From Propionivibrio soli (GTDB lineage: Bacteria; Pseudomonadota; Gammaproteobacteria; Burkholderiales; Rhodocyclaceae), in the NCBI RefSeq assembly GCF_025770765.1, contig NZ_JANZKY010000017.1, forward strand, positions 1 to 64,000: a stretch of 64,000 nucleotides of DNA, in the 5' to 3' direction. This document shows positions 18,507 to 28,415 of this stretch, one piece after another (within the stretch, counting starts at the first letter, position 1; each line of letters starts with the position of its first letter). The notes below the pieces were generated by a model. That model was not told where the DNA came from. It ran no database searches and saw only the letters and a list, made by a program, of their open reading frames with translations. The position numbers and the translations under genes were made by a program.

Positions 18507-18817
18507 TGGCCGTAATGTCGGGAATGTCTGAGCAGCCTCCGGGGAAAAGTCCCGAGGACGTCGAACACCTGCTTCGTCAGCGCCTGGAGTTTCTCCACCC
18601 GGTGGCATTCGAGTTGATCGATGATTCGGCCCACCATGCCGGACACGCGGGTGCGCGCGGTGGAGGCCATTACCGCCTGCGCATCGTTTCCGCGGCCTTT
18701 GCCGGTCATTCAAAGATTGCCAGGCACCGGCTGATTTATGGTGCCCTGGACGAATTGATGCGTAGTAGAATCCATGCGTTAAGCATCGAGTCTTTGACGC
18801 CTGAAGAGGCGATATGA
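18506..18817 (+). CDS. bolA: BolA family protein
   Basis: The 103-residue protein has the BolA fold, with the invariant FAGHSKIARHRLIYGAL segment near residues 64-81 and the HHAGHAG...GGHYRLRIVS region. The His residues are those that coordinate a [2Fe-2S] cluster with monothiol glutaredoxins. BolA proteins act in iron-sulfur handling and in transcription during stress. It is translationally linked to yciI. Confidence 0.93.
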   Translation: MAVMSGMSEQPPGKSPEDVEHLLRQRLEFLHPVAFELIDDSAHHAGHAGARGGGHYRLRIVSAAFAGHSKIARHRLIYGALDELMRSRIHALSIESLTPEEAI

Positions 18818-18895
18818 ACTTTCAAGTTTCAGCTTTATCTCAATAACGGGGGCCTGATGATGCTCCGGTCCCGTACAACACAAGGAATGCCACAC

Positions 18896-19681
18896 ATGTA
18901 TAAGCTCTCGAAACTCGCGGTTGCGCTGCTCGCTGGCGCCACGATCTCGGCGCCTTTGCTGGCCGCCGGAAACGCTTTCGTGACCGTGAACGGAGTCCCC
19001 GTCTCGCAAAGCATGGCTAACGTGTTCATCAACGAGCAGAAGGCGCAGGGCGCGCCCGACACGCCGGAACTGAAGAACGCCGTGCGCGAAGAACTGATCC
19101 GTCGCGAGCTTCTCGTGCAGGAAGCCAAGAAAGCCGGCCTCGACAAGAAGCCCGAGATCGCCGCGCAAGCCGAAGCCGCTCGCCAAGCCTTCTTCGTGCG
19201 CGCCTACGTCCAGGAATACCTGAAGAAGAACCCGATCAGCGAGGCGCAGTTGCGCGCGCAATACGAAACGATCAAGACGCAGATGGGCGCGACCGAATAC
19301 AAGGCGAGCCACATCCTGGTCGCCAGCGAAGACGAAGCGAAGTCGATCATCGAGGATTTGAAAAAAGGCACCAAGTTCGATGAACTGGCTAAGAAATCGA
19401 TCGACCCGGGCTCCAAGGACAACGGCGGCGATCTCGGTTGGGCTAGCGCCGGCAATTTCGTCAAGCCGTTCAGCGATGCGCTGACGACGTTGGAAAAGGG
19501 TAAGTACACCGAAACGCCGGTGAAGTCGGAGTTCGGCTACCACGTGATTCAGCTTGAAGATACGCGTCCGCTGAGCGCCCCTGCATTCGAAGAAGTGCAG
19601 CCTCGCCTGATGCAGCAGGCGCAGTCGCAACAGATCAACAAGATGATCGAAGACCTGCGCGCCAAAGCCAAGGTTCAGTAA
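18896..19681 (+). CDS. Peptidylprolyl isomerase, parvulin type (PpiC/SurA-like), periplasmic
   Basis: The product is 261 residues from ATG 18896, preceded by AAGGA at 18882-18886; upstream in-frame ATGs lack a signal-peptide start. The N-terminus is a Sec signal peptide (LSKLAVALLAGATISAPLLAAG). A SurA-like N-terminal helical region follows, then a parvulin domain at about residues 125-220 (YKASHILVAS, DNGGDLGWASAGNFVKPF, VKSEFGYHVIQLED). It should catalyse prolyl isomerisation and chaperone outer-membrane proteins in the periplasm. It lies 78 bases after bolA and ends just before a strong terminator. Confidence 0.95.
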   Translation: MYKLSKLAVALLAGATISAPLLAAGNAFVTVNGVPVSQSMANVFINEQKAQGAPDTPELKNAVREELIRRELLVQEAKKAGLDKKPEIAAQAEAARQAFFVRAYVQEYLKKNPISEAQLRAQYETIKTQMGATEYKASHILVASEDEAKSIIEDLKKGTKFDELAKKSIDPGSKDNGGDLGWASAGNFVKPFSDALTTLEKGKYTETPVKSEFGYHVIQLEDTRPLSAPAFEEVQPRLMQQAQSQQINKMIEDLRAKAKVQ

Positions 19682-19706
19682 TCCGCCGTACGACTGTCTG
19701 AACAAG

Positions 19707-19738
19707 AAAACGCCGGGAGAATTCCCGGCGTTTTTGTT
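19707..19738. terminator. Intrinsic terminator after the parvulin gene, possibly serving purL too
   Basis: The arms CGCCGGGA (19711-19718) and TCCCGGCG (19723-19730) have a 4-base loop and are flanked by AAAA and TTTTT, which pair to extend the stem. The T run serves the plus strand. Read on the minus strand the T run is shorter, so it may also weakly stop purL transcripts. Confidence 0.88.
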
Positions 19739-19872
19739 TGCGTTGCTCCGTTGCTCTCTTGCACTACCCACCGCTCAGGAGGGGCAAGAAACCGAAGCGC
19801 TCCGTCCGATGGTTTTCTTCGCCCCCGGTCGCGGCCCTTGGTTGCCTTTCACTCGCCAAGGGCCACCCGCCC

Positions 19873-22800
19873 TCACCCCACCCAGCGGCGCGCATTGCGG
19901 AACATGCGCATCCACGGCGAGTCCTCGCCGTGCTCATCAGGGTGCCATGACATCTGCACGGTACGGAACACGCGTTCCGGGTGCGGCATCATGATCGTGA
20001 AACGGCCATCGGCCGTCGTCACACCGGTAATACCGGCTGGCGAACCATTCGGGTTGTACGGGTACACCTCGGTGGGATTACCCGCATTGTCGAGATAGCG
20101 CATCGCCACCAGCACTTTCGCCTGTTGCTCGGCCGAGTCGAACTCGGCGCGGCCTTCGCCGTGCGACACGACGATCGGCATGCGGCTGCCCACCATGCCT
20201 GCGAAGAACAGCGACGGTGATTCGGGAAGTTCGGCCATCGTAAAGCGCGCCTCGAACTGCTCCACCTTGTTGCGCTCGAACCGCGGCCAAGCGTCGGCTC
20301 CGGGAATCAATTCCTTCAATGCGCTCATCATCTGACAACCGTTGCATACGCCCAACGCAAAGGTATCGCTGCGTCCAAAAAACGCCGAGAACTCGTCGCG
20401 CGCGCGGGGGTTGAAGAGGATTGTGCGCGCCCAGCCCTTGCCAGCCCCGAGCACATCGCCGTAAGAAAAGCCGCCGCAAGCGACGGCGCCCTTAAAACCC
20501 GCTAGCGAGACGCGCCCGGCGAGGATGTCGCTCATATGCACATCGACGGAAGCGAAACCGGCGCGGTCGAACGCGGCCGCCATTTCGATCTGGCTATTAA
20601 CGCCCTGCTCGCGCAGGATCGCCATTTTCGGGCGGGCACCCGTGGCGATGAACGGCGCCGCGATATCCTCCTGCGGTTGGTAGGTCAGCTCGACCGAAAG
20701 CCCCTTGTCGCCCCCATCCAGCAGGCGGTCGTACTCCTGCTGCGCGCACTCCGGATTGTCGCGTAGCGACTGCATGCGGTAGCTCGTTTCCGACCAGGCG
20801 CGGTGCAGATCGACGCGTTTTTCCGACAAGACGGCGTCGGCCTTGCATATCACACGCAGCTCATCGCCCTGATCCGGAGCGCCAATGACGCGTGCCGCGA
20901 GTCCGGCCATCTGCAATGTCGACAGCACCGTATTGCGTACCGACCGGCGCACCTGCACGACAGCGCCAAGCTCCTCGCTGAACAACGCCCTCAACTGGCC
21001 ATCGTGCGACCCGTCGCATAAGCCGTTGAGGTCGAGCGTCATGCCTCCGCGTGAAGCGAAGGCCATCTCGGCGGCGCAGGCGAACAGTCCGCCGTCCGAG
21101 CGGTCATGGTACGCCAGCAGCAAGCCGTCATTGGCCAGCTTCTGCACCGTGGTGAAAAACGCGGCTAGCTTTTCTGGCGTATCGACATCCGGACCGTCCG
21201 TTCCGGTCGCGTTGAAAACTTGCGCCAATGCCGAACCACCGATGCGATTCCGCCCCTCGCCCAGATCGATCAGGATGAGGTCGGTGTCGCCGATGTCGAG
21301 TTGAAGCTGCGGTGTCAGCGTGCGCCGAGCATCCTGTACCGGAGCGAACGAACTGACGATCAGCGACAGCGGCGCCACGACCTGCTTCGCTTCGCCGTTG
21401 TCATCCCATGCCGTCCGCATCGACAGCGAATCCTTGCCGACAGGAATCGACACCCCGATCTTCTGGCACAGGTCGGACACTGAGCGCACCGTGTCGAACA
21501 GCCGTGCGTCTTCGCCCGGCACACCGGCCGGCGCCATCCAGTTGGCCGAGAGTTTGACGTCGCCGAGCTTGGCGATGCGGGCTGCGGCGATATTGGTTAG
21601 CGCTTCGCCCACCGCCATCCGGCCCGACGCCGGCGCGTCGAGGATCGCTATCGGGGTGCGTTCGCCCATGGCGAACGCTTCACCGCGCAAGGTATGGAAG
21701 CCCATCGTCGTCACCGCCACGTCGGCTACCGGTACCTGCCAGGGACCAACCATCTGGTCGCGCGCCGTCATGCCGCCGACCGAACGGTCACCGATCGAGA
21801 TGAGGAACGTCTTGTCGGCCACGGCCGGCAAGCGCAATACGCGGTACGCGGCGTCCTTGATATCGATGGAAGACGAATCCAAGGCCTCGGCGACATTCGG
21901 CAGACGCGTCACGTCGCGCGTCATTCGGGGCGGCTTGCCGAGCAAGGCGTCCATGTCCATATCCACTGGCTTGTTGCCGAAGTGGCGGTCGGCCACCACC
22001 AACCGGTTGTCGTCGGACGCCGTGCCGACGACGGCGAACGGACAGCGCTCACGCTCGCACATCGCTTCGAATTCGGCCAAGCGGCTCGGGGGGATCGCCA
22101 GAACGTACCGCTCCTGCGACTCGTTGCTCCAGATTTCCGCCGGCGACATACCCGGTTCTTCAATATGCACGTCGCGCAATTCAAAGCAGGCACCGGCACC
22201 ACCGCCGTGCGCCAGTTCCGGGAAGGCGTTGGAAAGGCCGCCTGCGCCGACGTCGTGGATCGACAGGATGGGGTTGCCGTCTCCCGGCTGGGCGATGTCC
22301 TTCTTCGGTGCGCCGAGCTGCCAGCAACGGTCAATGACTTCCTGTGCCCGCCGCTGCATCTCGGGGTTGCCGCGCTGTACGGAAGCAAAATCGAGGTCTT
22401 CGGCATTGGCGCCCGTACTCATCGAGCTCGCAGCACCGCCGCCAAGGCCGATCAACATGCCGGGGCCGCCAAGCTGGATGAAGAACGTGCCGGGCGCGAA
22501 CTTCGGCTCCTTGTGCGCCTGGCTGTCGGAAATGTTGCCGACGCCGCCGGCGACCATGATCGGCTTGTGATAACCGCGTACGACGGCACCGGAGCCCTCG
22601 CCGACACGCTGCTCGTAGGTGCGGAAATAGCCGGCGAGGTTCGGGCGACCGAACTCGTTGTTGAATGCTGCCGCACCGATCGGCCCGTCGAGCATGATCG
22701 ATAACGCGGAAGCAATGCGCGACGGCCGCCCGTACGGCGCCATTTCCGCTTCCCACGCCTGAATGGCTTCCGGGAGGTATAGATTGGAGACCGAGAACCC

Positions 22801-23790
22801 GCACAGGCCGGCTTTTGGCCTGGACCCACGCCCTGTCGAGCCTTCGTCACGAATTTCGCCACCGGAACCCGTGGCGGCACCGGGGAACGGTGAAATCGCC
22901 GTCGGGTGGTTGTGGGTCTCGACCTTCGCAAGAATATGCGTGAGGTCCTTATGGTAAGCATAACTACCGTCTGCCCCGGGATAGAAACGCTCGACTTCCG
23001 TTCCTTCGAACACCGACGAGTTGTCCGAATAAACGACGACATTGCCTTCCGGATGCGCCGCATGCGTCTCACGGATCATGCCGAATAACGTTTCCTTCTT
23101 GGCCTCGCCGTCGATGATCCACGACGCGTTGAAGATCTTGTGCCGGCAGTGCTCGGAGTTGGCCTGGGCGAACATCATGAGTTCGACGTCGGTCGGGTTG
23201 CGTCCCGTCTTGGCCGCAAAGAGGTCGACGAGGTAGTCGATTTCATCCTCAGACAAGGCCAGCCCTAACCGCGTATTCGCTTCGACCAGAGCGCTGCGAC
23301 CGCCGCCCACGACGTCAACGGTGCTCATCGGTTTCGGCGTGAAGTGACGGAACAGTTCGGCGGTGTCGTCGAAGCGGCTCAGCACCGCCTCGGTCATACG
23401 GTCATGCAGCAACGCCGCAATCGCCGCGCGTTGCGCGTCGCCCCCTCCTTCAATGCGAAAAGCGATGCCGCGCTCGATGCGCTCGATCGCAGCAAGGCCG
23501 CAATTCCACGCAATGTCCGTCGCTTTCGACGACCACGGCGAGATCGTGCCGACGCGCGGCGTGATGAGGAATAGAACGCCTTTTTGTTCCGCAACTGGCC
23601 TCTCTTCGAGCAACGCCGCAAGTTGCTGCCGACCTTCGCCTGCCAACGCCGCTTTCAGCTTCACGAAATGCCAGTACTCGGCACTGACCACCCTGGCGGT
23701 CGGCGCCAACGCCTGGATGCGTTGCTGCAAGCCCTGCAGTCTGAAGATCGAATAAGCGGGAGCCCCGCGCAAGAAAAGGATGTCGGCCAT
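19873..23790 (-). CDS. purL: Phosphoribosylformylglycinamidine synthase
   Basis: This 1305-residue, single-chain enzyme converts FGAR to FGAM with glutamine and ATP. In order it has: an N-terminal PurS-like region, a linker, two AIRS-like domains ([44 protein letters not shown]) and a C-terminal class I glutaminase domain. The nucleophile Cys is in [12 protein letters not shown], and the His-Glu pair is near PHPER. The length matches E. coli PurL (about 1295). It stands alone, with the downstream end facing the parvulin terminator. Confidence 0.97.
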   Translation of the reverse strand: MADILFLRGAPAYSIFRLQGLQQRIQALAPTARVVSAEYWHFVKLKAALAGEGRQQLAALLEERPVAEQKGVLFLITPRVGTISPWSSKATDIAWNCGLAAIERIERGIAFRIEGGGDAQRAAIAALLHDRMTEAVLSRFDDTAELFRHFTPKPMSTVDVVGGGRSALVEANTRLGLALSEDEIDYLVDLFAAKTGRNPTDVELMMFAQANSEHCRHKIFNASWIIDGEAKKETLFGMIRETHAAHPEGNVVVYSDNSSVFEGTEVERFYPGADGSYAYHKDLTHILAKVETHNHPTAISPFPGAATGSGGEIRDEGSTGRGSRPKAGLCGFSVSNLYLPEAIQAWEAEMAPYGRPSRIASALSIMLDGPIGAAAFNNEFGRPNLAGYFRTYEQRVGEGSGAVVRGYHKPIMVAGGVGNISDSQAHKEPKFAPGTFFIQLGGPGMLIGLGGGAASSMSTGANAEDLDFASVQRGNPEMQRRAQEVIDRCWQLGAPKKDIAQPGDGNPILSIHDVGAGGLSNAFPELAHGGGAGACFELRDVHIEEPGMSPAEIWSNESQERYVLAIPPSRLAEFEAMCERERCPFAVVGTASDDNRLVVADRHFGNKPVDMDMDALLGKPPRMTRDVTRLPNVAEALDSSSIDIKDAAYRVLRLPAVADKTFLISIGDRSVGGMTARDQMVGPWQVPVADVAVTTMGFHTLRGEAFAMGERTPIAILDAPASGRMAVGEALTNIAAARIAKLGDVKLSANWMAPAGVPGEDARLFDTVRSVSDLCQKIGVSIPVGKDSLSMRTAWDDNGEAKQVVAPLSLIVSSFAPVQDARRTLTPQLQLDIGDTDLILIDLGEGRNRIGGSALAQVFNATGTDGPDVDTPEKLAAFFTTVQKLANDGLLLAYHDRSDGGLFACAAEMAFASRGGMTLDLNGLCDGSHDGQLRALFSEELGAVVQVRRSVRNTVLSTLQMAGLAARVIGAPDQGDELRVICKADAVLSEKRVDLHRAWSETSYRMQSLRDNPECAQQEYDRLLDGGDKGLSVELTYQPQEDIAAPFIATGARPKMAILREQGVNSQIEMAAAFDRAGFASVDVHMSDILAGRVSLAGFKGAVACGGFSYGDVLGAGKGWARTILFNPRARDEFSAFFGRSDTFALGVCNGCQMMSALKELIPGADAWPRFERNKVEQFEARFTMAELPESPSLFFAGMVGSRMPIVVSHGEGRAEFDSAEQQAKVLVAMRYLDNAGNPTEVYPYNPNGSPAGITGVTTADGRFTIMMPHPERVFRTVQMSWHPDEHGEDSPWMRMFRNARRWVG

Positions 23791-23859
23791 GGTCTGCTAG
23801 GGAAAGCGTTGAGGAAGAGGAGAACCGCAAAAACTGCTTGAAAACAACAGCAAGGCGGC

Positions 23860-23865
23860 ATTATA
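23860..23865 (-). promoter_or_regulatory. Candidate -10 box of purL
   Basis: Reading the minus strand, TATAAT lies about 70 bases before the purL start. No good -35 hexamer is seen 16-18 bases upstream. I see no recognisable PurR-type palindrome. Confidence 0.4.
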
Positions 23866-24020
23866 GCCGACCCGGGCATTTCCCGGCCCGCAAGGGATAG
23901 TTCGAACTGCGCTCACCTGCCATCCAGCGCAGGAAACAGATGGCAGGGTTCAAGACGTAACCGAAATGCAATATGCAATGACTAGCGTATGGGTTTTCTC
24001 TCACCAAGGAACCACAGCCC

Positions 24021-25796
24021 ATGCGTCTCACCCTTTCGCCGTTGGCGGTGCTCGTTGCCGCCGTCTTCTCGCTACCTGCCGCCGCGCAAACCATCTATCC
24101 GATCGACCGCGCCGACATCCTTTCCGGCAGCCGCTTCGACCTCAAGGTGGAGTTTCCCGGCATCGTCGACCCGGCCAAGGTATCGGTGACGATCAATGGA
24201 CAGGATCATGCCAAGGTGTTCGGCAAGCCCGCCGAACTGGTCGCCCGCGAAGACGGCAAGGACGTTTCCAGCCTGCTGTTGCGTGACGCATCGATCTCCA
24301 AGCCCGGAAACTACACGGTCACCGCCAGCGACGGGACGACGACGAAGTCGGTTGAATGGACCGTATACGGAACGCCCGCCAAGCGGGCGGCGAAGAACGT
24401 CATCCTTTTCATCGGCGATGGTTTCTCGATCGGCCACCGCACGGCGGCCAGGCTTCTTTCGAAAGGAGTCGAGAACGGCAAGATCAAGGGCAAGCTGGCG
24501 ATGGACGACATGCCGTATATGGCGCTGTTGACGACCCAAGGTACCGATTCGATCATCACCGACTCGGCGAACGCGGCGCACGCCTACACCACCGGCCACA
24601 AATCCTGCGTGAATGCACTCGGCGTCTATTGCTCGCGCGCGGCCAGCACGCTGGACCACCCGAAGGTCGAGACGCTCACGTCGATCGCCAAGCGCAAGGG
24701 GATGGCCGTCGGCGCCGTGACCAACTCTGAAATCGAGGACGCCACGCCCGCCGCGATGGTCGCCCATACCCGCCGCCGTTCGGACTTCAACGACATCGTC
24801 AAGATGTTCTACGACAGCAAGATCGACGTCATGATGGGCGGCGGCTCGCCGAACTTCCTGCCCAAATCGACCGCGGGCTCGAAGCGAAGCGACGAGGTTG
24901 ACTACATCGGCCTGTTCAAACAAGCCGGCTACGCGTTGGCGACGACCAAGACCGAAATGCTCGCCGCCGCCGACGGTGCTAAGACAACGAGACTCCTCGG
25001 CCTTTACAACACGAGCAACGTCGACGGCGCCCTGGATCTCAAATTCCTCAAAAAGGGTTCGGTCGCCAAATTCCCGGACCAGCCTGACGTGGTCGAAGAA
25101 ATGGACGCGGCGATCAAGATCCTTTCGCGCAACAAGAACGGCTTCGTGCTGATGGTCGAGTCGGCGCGCATCGACAAGTATTCGCACTCGATGGACCCGG
25201 AGCGCGCGATCTTCGACACGATCATGCTCGACAACGCGGTGAAGAAGGCGAAGGACTGGGCCAAGGCCAACGGCAACAATACGTTGATCCTGGTCACTGC
25301 CGATCACAGCCACCCCGTGAGCGTAATCGGCACGGTCGACGACAACTCGCCGGAAGCCGAAATGCGTAACAAGGTCGGTATCTACGAGGGCGCCGGCATC
25401 CCCGACTACCAACCGAACGACGAAGGTTATCCGGTTAGCGTGGACGTACCGCGCCGGTTGCGCTTCGTCTTCGGCGCCACGCCTGACTATTACGATACCT
25501 TCCGCCCGTTCCTCGACGGCGAGTTCGTTCCGGCGATCAAGAACGCCGACGGCGTCATGGTCGCTAACGAGAAGTACAAGGACATCCCGGGCGCCGTCCT
25601 GCGCGTCGGCAACCTGCCGAACAAAGGGTCGCGCGCCGCGAACCAGGGGATCCACTCAGGCGACGACGTAATTCTGACGGCCATGGGACCGGGCGCCGAG
25701 CGGGTGCGCGGCCAGATGGAGAACAGCGACCTCTTCCGCGTCATTGCCGAGGCGCTGTCGTTCGCGCCGCAAGGCAAGGCGGCCGGGAAACAATGA
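24021..25796 (+). CDS. Alkaline phosphatase family protein (secreted, PhoA-like)
   Basis: The 591-residue protein begins with a signal peptide (MRLTLSPLAVLVAAVFSLPAAAQ). Residues about 25-118 form an Ig-like or beta domain not found in E. coli PhoA. The catalytic domain begins near residue 125: metal Asp133 in FIGDGFS, nucleophile Ser182 in TDSANAAH, a Glu and Asp/His set in VESARIDKYSH, Asp-His in TADHSH, and a His in HSGDDVILTAMGPGAE. The metal-ligand set therefore appears complete. The helix KYSHSM replaces the usual HGHHAG variant. It should hydrolyse phosphomonoesters in the periplasm. Its stop overlaps the next gene by 4 bases. No clear Pho box is seen upstream. Confidence 0.92.
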   Translation: MRLTLSPLAVLVAAVFSLPAAAQTIYPIDRADILSGSRFDLKVEFPGIVDPAKVSVTINGQDHAKVFGKPAELVAREDGKDVSSLLLRDASISKPGNYTVTASDGTTTKSVEWTVYGTPAKRAAKNVILFIGDGFSIGHRTAARLLSKGVENGKIKGKLAMDDMPYMALLTTQGTDSIITDSANAAHAYTTGHKSCVNALGVYCSRAASTLDHPKVETLTSIAKRKGMAVGAVTNSEIEDATPAAMVAHTRRRSDFNDIVKMFYDSKIDVMMGGGSPNFLPKSTAGSKRSDEVDYIGLFKQAGYALATTKTEMLAAADGAKTTRLLGLYNTSNVDGALDLKFLKKGSVAKFPDQPDVVEEMDAAIKILSRNKNGFVLMVESARIDKYSHSMDPERAIFDTIMLDNAVKKAKDWAKANGNNTLILVTADHSHPVSVIGTVDDNSPEAEMRNKVGIYEGAGIPDYQPNDEGYPVSVDVPRRLRFVFGATPDYYDTFRPFLDGEFVPAIKNADGVMVANEKYKDIPGAVLRVGNLPNKGSRAANQGIHSGDDVILTAMGPGAERVRGQMENSDLFRVIAEALSFAPQGKAAGKQ

Positions 25797-26263
25797 CGGA
25801 GACTGCAACAAGCGAGCCCGCCGCCGAGGCCTTCGCGCTCTCGCGGCGGACATTTCTTTCCTTGGCCTTGCTTGCCGTCCCGACGTTGGCACACGCCGCC
25901 GAAGTCCTGACCTTCGATGGTCTGTACAAGTCGATCGGCGTGCTCGGCATCAAGTACTCGGACCGTGCCCTGTCACTTAAGGGCCAGGCGGTGCGCCTAC
26001 GCGGTTTCATGGCGCCGCCGCTGAAACCCGAGAGCAAATTTTTCGTGCTCACGCGCGAGCCGGTCGCCGTCTGCCCGTTCTGCGCCTCGGATGCCGAATG
26101 GCCCGTTGACATCGTCGTCGTTTATCTGCGGAAAACGCTGGTCCCGGTCGATTTCCAGCAACGCATCGCGGTCGAAGGGCGGCTGGAAATCGGTTCCTGG
26201 ACCGACCCGCAAAGCGGGTTTGTCAGCCAGGTGCGCATCGTCGACGCCGACATCATCGGGTAG
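25793..26263 (+). CDS. Small exported protein with a CPFC motif (unrecognised)
   Basis: The protein is 156 residues. A twin-arginine-like signal (SRRTFLSLALLAVPTLAHA, residues about 17-35) suggests export by Tat or Sec. The mature part looks like a beta-barrel/OB-like domain: GQAVRLRGFMAPPLKPESKF, then VAVCPFCASDAEWPVDIVVVYL and QRIAVEGRLEIG. The CPFC pair could be redox-active or bind a metal. The layout is reminiscent of DUF3299 proteins that accompany MacB-like ABC transporters, but the family signature is not exact, so I give it no name. It sits between a phosphatase (4-base overlap) and an ABC ATPase (2 bases apart) and is surely co-transcribed. Confidence 0.8.
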   Translation: MTETATSEPAAEAFALSRRTFLSLALLAVPTLAHAAEVLTFDGLYKSIGVLGIKYSDRALSLKGQAVRLRGFMAPPLKPESKFFVLTREPVAVCPFCASDAEWPVDIVVVYLRKTLVPVDFQQRIAVEGRLEIGSWTDPQSGFVSQVRIVDADIIG

Positions 26264-26265
26264 CT

Positions 26266-26931
26266 ATGGGCAAGACACTTCATGCACAAGACGTGCTCTG
26301 GCGCTTTCCCGGCCAGCAGCGCGCATTGTTTGGATTCGCCGACCTTGCCGTGCCGGCCGGGGGCAGCTTGGGTATCCGCGGCCCTTCCGGCGCTGGAAAA
26401 ACGACGCTATTCCACTGCCTGACCGGAATCGCCGTACCGGGGTCCGGCCGCATCCGCTGGGACGACACCGATCTCTGCGCATTGCGCGCCGACGAGCGCG
26501 ACGCGTGGCGTCACAGGAACCTCGGCCTGATCTTCCAGGACTTCCATTTAGTCGATGGACTCTCGGCGCTCGACAACGTGCTCCTTCCTGTCCACTTCGA
26601 CCGCTGGCGTCCCGACGGCACCATGCGCCAGCGCGCCGCCGGACTACTCGATGCAACGGGTATCGACTGTCCAAAACGTGACGTCGCCCTGCTCTCGCGC
26701 GGAGAACGGCAGCGCGTCGCTTTTGCCCGCGCCCTGCTGTTCGAACCCGGAGTCGTAATCGCCGACGAGCCCACCGCCAGCCTCGACCCCGACCACCGCG
26801 CGCGCATCGGCGACCTGCTTGTCGACCTCGCGCGGACACGTGGCACGACACTGATCGTCGTCTCACACGACCACGAACTGCTCGATCGGCTGGATCGTTG
26901 CATGACGCTCGAAGATGGAACGCTGCAATGA
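26266..26931 (+). CDS. ABC transporter ATP-binding protein (MacB/LolD-like)
   Basis: The 221-residue ATPase has Walker A GPSGAGKTTLF (residues 40-50), a Q-loop in LGLIFQDFHLVDGL, a modified signature LSRGERQRVAFARAL in place of LSGGQ, Walker B VVIADEPTASLD and a switch His in VVSHDHEL. The second signature Gly is replaced by Arg, which is rare but tolerated in the MacB/LolD group. It overlaps the permease gene by 4 bases and powers it. Such type VII ABC systems often work by mechanotransmission on periplasmic partners rather than by transport across the inner membrane. Confidence 0.93.
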   Translation: MGKTLHAQDVLWRFPGQQRALFGFADLAVPAGGSLGIRGPSGAGKTTLFHCLTGIAVPGSGRIRWDDTDLCALRADERDAWRHRNLGLIFQDFHLVDGLSALDNVLLPVHFDRWRPDGTMRQRAAGLLDATGIDCPKRDVALLSRGERQRVAFARALLFEPGVVIADEPTASLDPDHRARIGDLLVDLARTRGTTLIVVSHDHELLDRLDRCMTLEDGTLQ

Positions 26932-28160
26932 ATCCCTTTCCGATCGTCTTTGCCGACCTGCGCCGCAACCGACTGCTGGCGCTCGTCACCGTTCTGCTCG
27001 TTGCGCTGGCGTTGGCCACCGGAATTGCCGTGATCTCGCAGGAACGTGCCCTGCGTCAAGGCAGCGCGCGCGCCGCCGACGACTTCGATCTGCTGATCGG
27101 CGCGCCCGGCAGCCCGACCCAGCTCGTTTTGTCCACGGTCTATCTGCAACCGCAGGCCATCCCACTCGTTGACGGTGCCACGCTCATCAAGGCGAGTCTC
27201 GCCCCCGGGGTCGGTTATGCGGCACCGATCGCGTTCGGCGACAACTGGCACGGGCACGCGATCGTCGGTACCACAACCGATTTCGCGCTGCGCGGAGGGC
27301 GGCTTACGCCGCGCGAAGGTCGCGTATTCGCCGCCCGCGGCGAAGCGGTGATCGGCGCCGCAGTGCCGCTCGCCATTGGCGCCACGATCAGCCCGCAGCA
27401 CGGCCAGCACCATGACGATGATGATGACGATGGCGAAGATCATCATGACGGCACGCACGCCGCAATGCACTACACCGTCGTCGGCCGCCTGCCCGCGAGA
27501 AACACGATCTGGGACACGGCGGTTCTGGTGCCGATCGAAGACGTCTGGGCCGTGCATGGGCTGCCGGACGGACACGCCTCGGACGACGAACACATTGGGC
27601 CGCCTTGGGCGGCTTCGCGGCTACCCGGTGTGCCGGCGATCACGGTCAAGCCACAGTCGGTGGCCGCAGCCTACGGGCTACGCGGCCTTTTCCGCACTGC
27701 AAACAGCACAGCCTTGTTTCCCGCCGAAGTCCTCAACGAGCTGTATGTCGCCTTAGGTAACGTGCGCGATCTCATGTCGTTGCTGGCCGTTGCCACGCAA
27801 GCGCTGGTCGTTGCCGCCGTACTGATGGCGTTGTTCGTCGGCTTCCTCGCCCGTCGGCGCCAGTTTGCTGTGCTGCGCGCGATCGGTGCAAGCCGCGGTT
27901 ATGTCTTCTGCACCGTTTGGATAGAAGTGGCGCTGCTCATCGGCGCCGGTGCCGTCCTCGGCCTGCTGCTCGGCTACGGTGCCGCGGCAGCGCTTTCTCT
28001 CTGGCTGCAAGGCAGGACGGGTTTTGCAATGCAGCCGAGCCTCGGTGCTGAAGAGATAATCCTGCTCGGGGGGTTGGTGTTGGCCGGCGCGTTTTTCGCC
28101 GTACTGCCGGCATGGCACGCGTTCCGTCGCCCGGTTGCCGCAGGACTCGCCGGGCAATAG
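26928..28160 (+). CDS. FtsX/MacB-like ABC transporter permease with a His/Asp-rich periplasmic loop
   Basis: The product is 410 residues from ATG 26928. One N-terminal membrane segment is followed by a large periplasmic domain, then three C-terminal membrane segments (about residues 280-400), the FtsX/MacB layout. The periplasmic domain carries an insert rich in His and Asp at about residues 156-183 (QHGQHHDDDDDDGEDHHDG), a likely zinc, nickel or copper binding stretch. The gene is 4-base overlapped with the ATPase. It is the last gene of the alkaline phosphatase/CPFC/ABC unit. A link to metal handling is inferred from the His/Asp loop and the zinc-dependent phosphatase, not shown. Confidence 0.9.
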   Translation: MNPFPIVFADLRRNRLLALVTVLLVALALATGIAVISQERALRQGSARAADDFDLLIGAPGSPTQLVLSTVYLQPQAIPLVDGATLIKASLAPGVGYAAPIAFGDNWHGHAIVGTTTDFALRGGRLTPREGRVFAARGEAVIGAAVPLAIGATISPQHGQHHDDDDDDGEDHHDGTHAAMHYTVVGRLPARNTIWDTAVLVPIEDVWAVHGLPDGHASDDEHIGPPWAASRLPGVPAITVKPQSVAAAYGLRGLFRTANSTALFPAEVLNELYVALGNVRDLMSLLAVATQALVVAAVLMALFVGFLARRRQFAVLRAIGASRGYVFCTVWIEVALLIGAGAVLGLLLGYGAAAALSLWLQGRTGFAMQPSLGAEEIILLGGLVLAGAFFAVLPAWHAFRRPVAAGLAGQ

Positions 28161-28306
28161 GCGGCCATTACACGCAAAACAGTCGGCGCACCAACGAGGA
28201 ACTGCGAGAACAAACGGGAAAGTGCAGCAACGGGTACGGGTGGCGTTTGTGAGCTTCAGCCACTTTTCCCGCTCTGATGTTCGCCATCGAATGTTCGTTG
28301 ACAAAC

Positions 28307-28354
28307 ACAAAACCGCGACATAACTTTCATTTGGCTACCATTATGTCGTTTTGT
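28307..28354. promoter_or_regulatory. Long inverted repeat upstream of the beta-propeller gene
   Basis: CGACATAA at 28316-28323 is mirrored by TTATGTCG at 28341-28348 with a 17-base gap, and the outer ACAAAAC/GTTTTGT (28307-28313 and 28348-28354) extends the symmetry with a small offset. It lies 62 bases before the gene at 28416. It could be a regulator-binding site or an mRNA structure. No regulator family is implied. Confidence 0.45.
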
Positions 28355-28415
28355 GAAAATTCTTGTTTCGTATTCGTGCAATAACAACCACAATCATTCA
28401 ACCAAGGAGGTCGTC

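Noticed and set aside
18779-19771. A 330-residue minus-strand frame over the parvulin gene
   Set aside because: It is antisense to a protein with a clear signal peptide and parvulin domain, and its residues look like low-complexity shadow (Leu/Arg/Asp rich).
23941-24020. Pho box or Zur box upstream of the alkaline phosphatase
   Set aside because: Only a tandem ATGCAAT pair (23966-23979) is seen. The spacing and sequence fit neither the Pho box (7-mers 11 bases apart) nor a Zur palindrome.
24072-25655. A 527-residue open frame on the minus strand across the alkaline phosphatase gene
   Set aside because: It is antisense to a gene with full catalytic motifs. Long antisense frames are expected at this GC content, and its sequence shows no family features.
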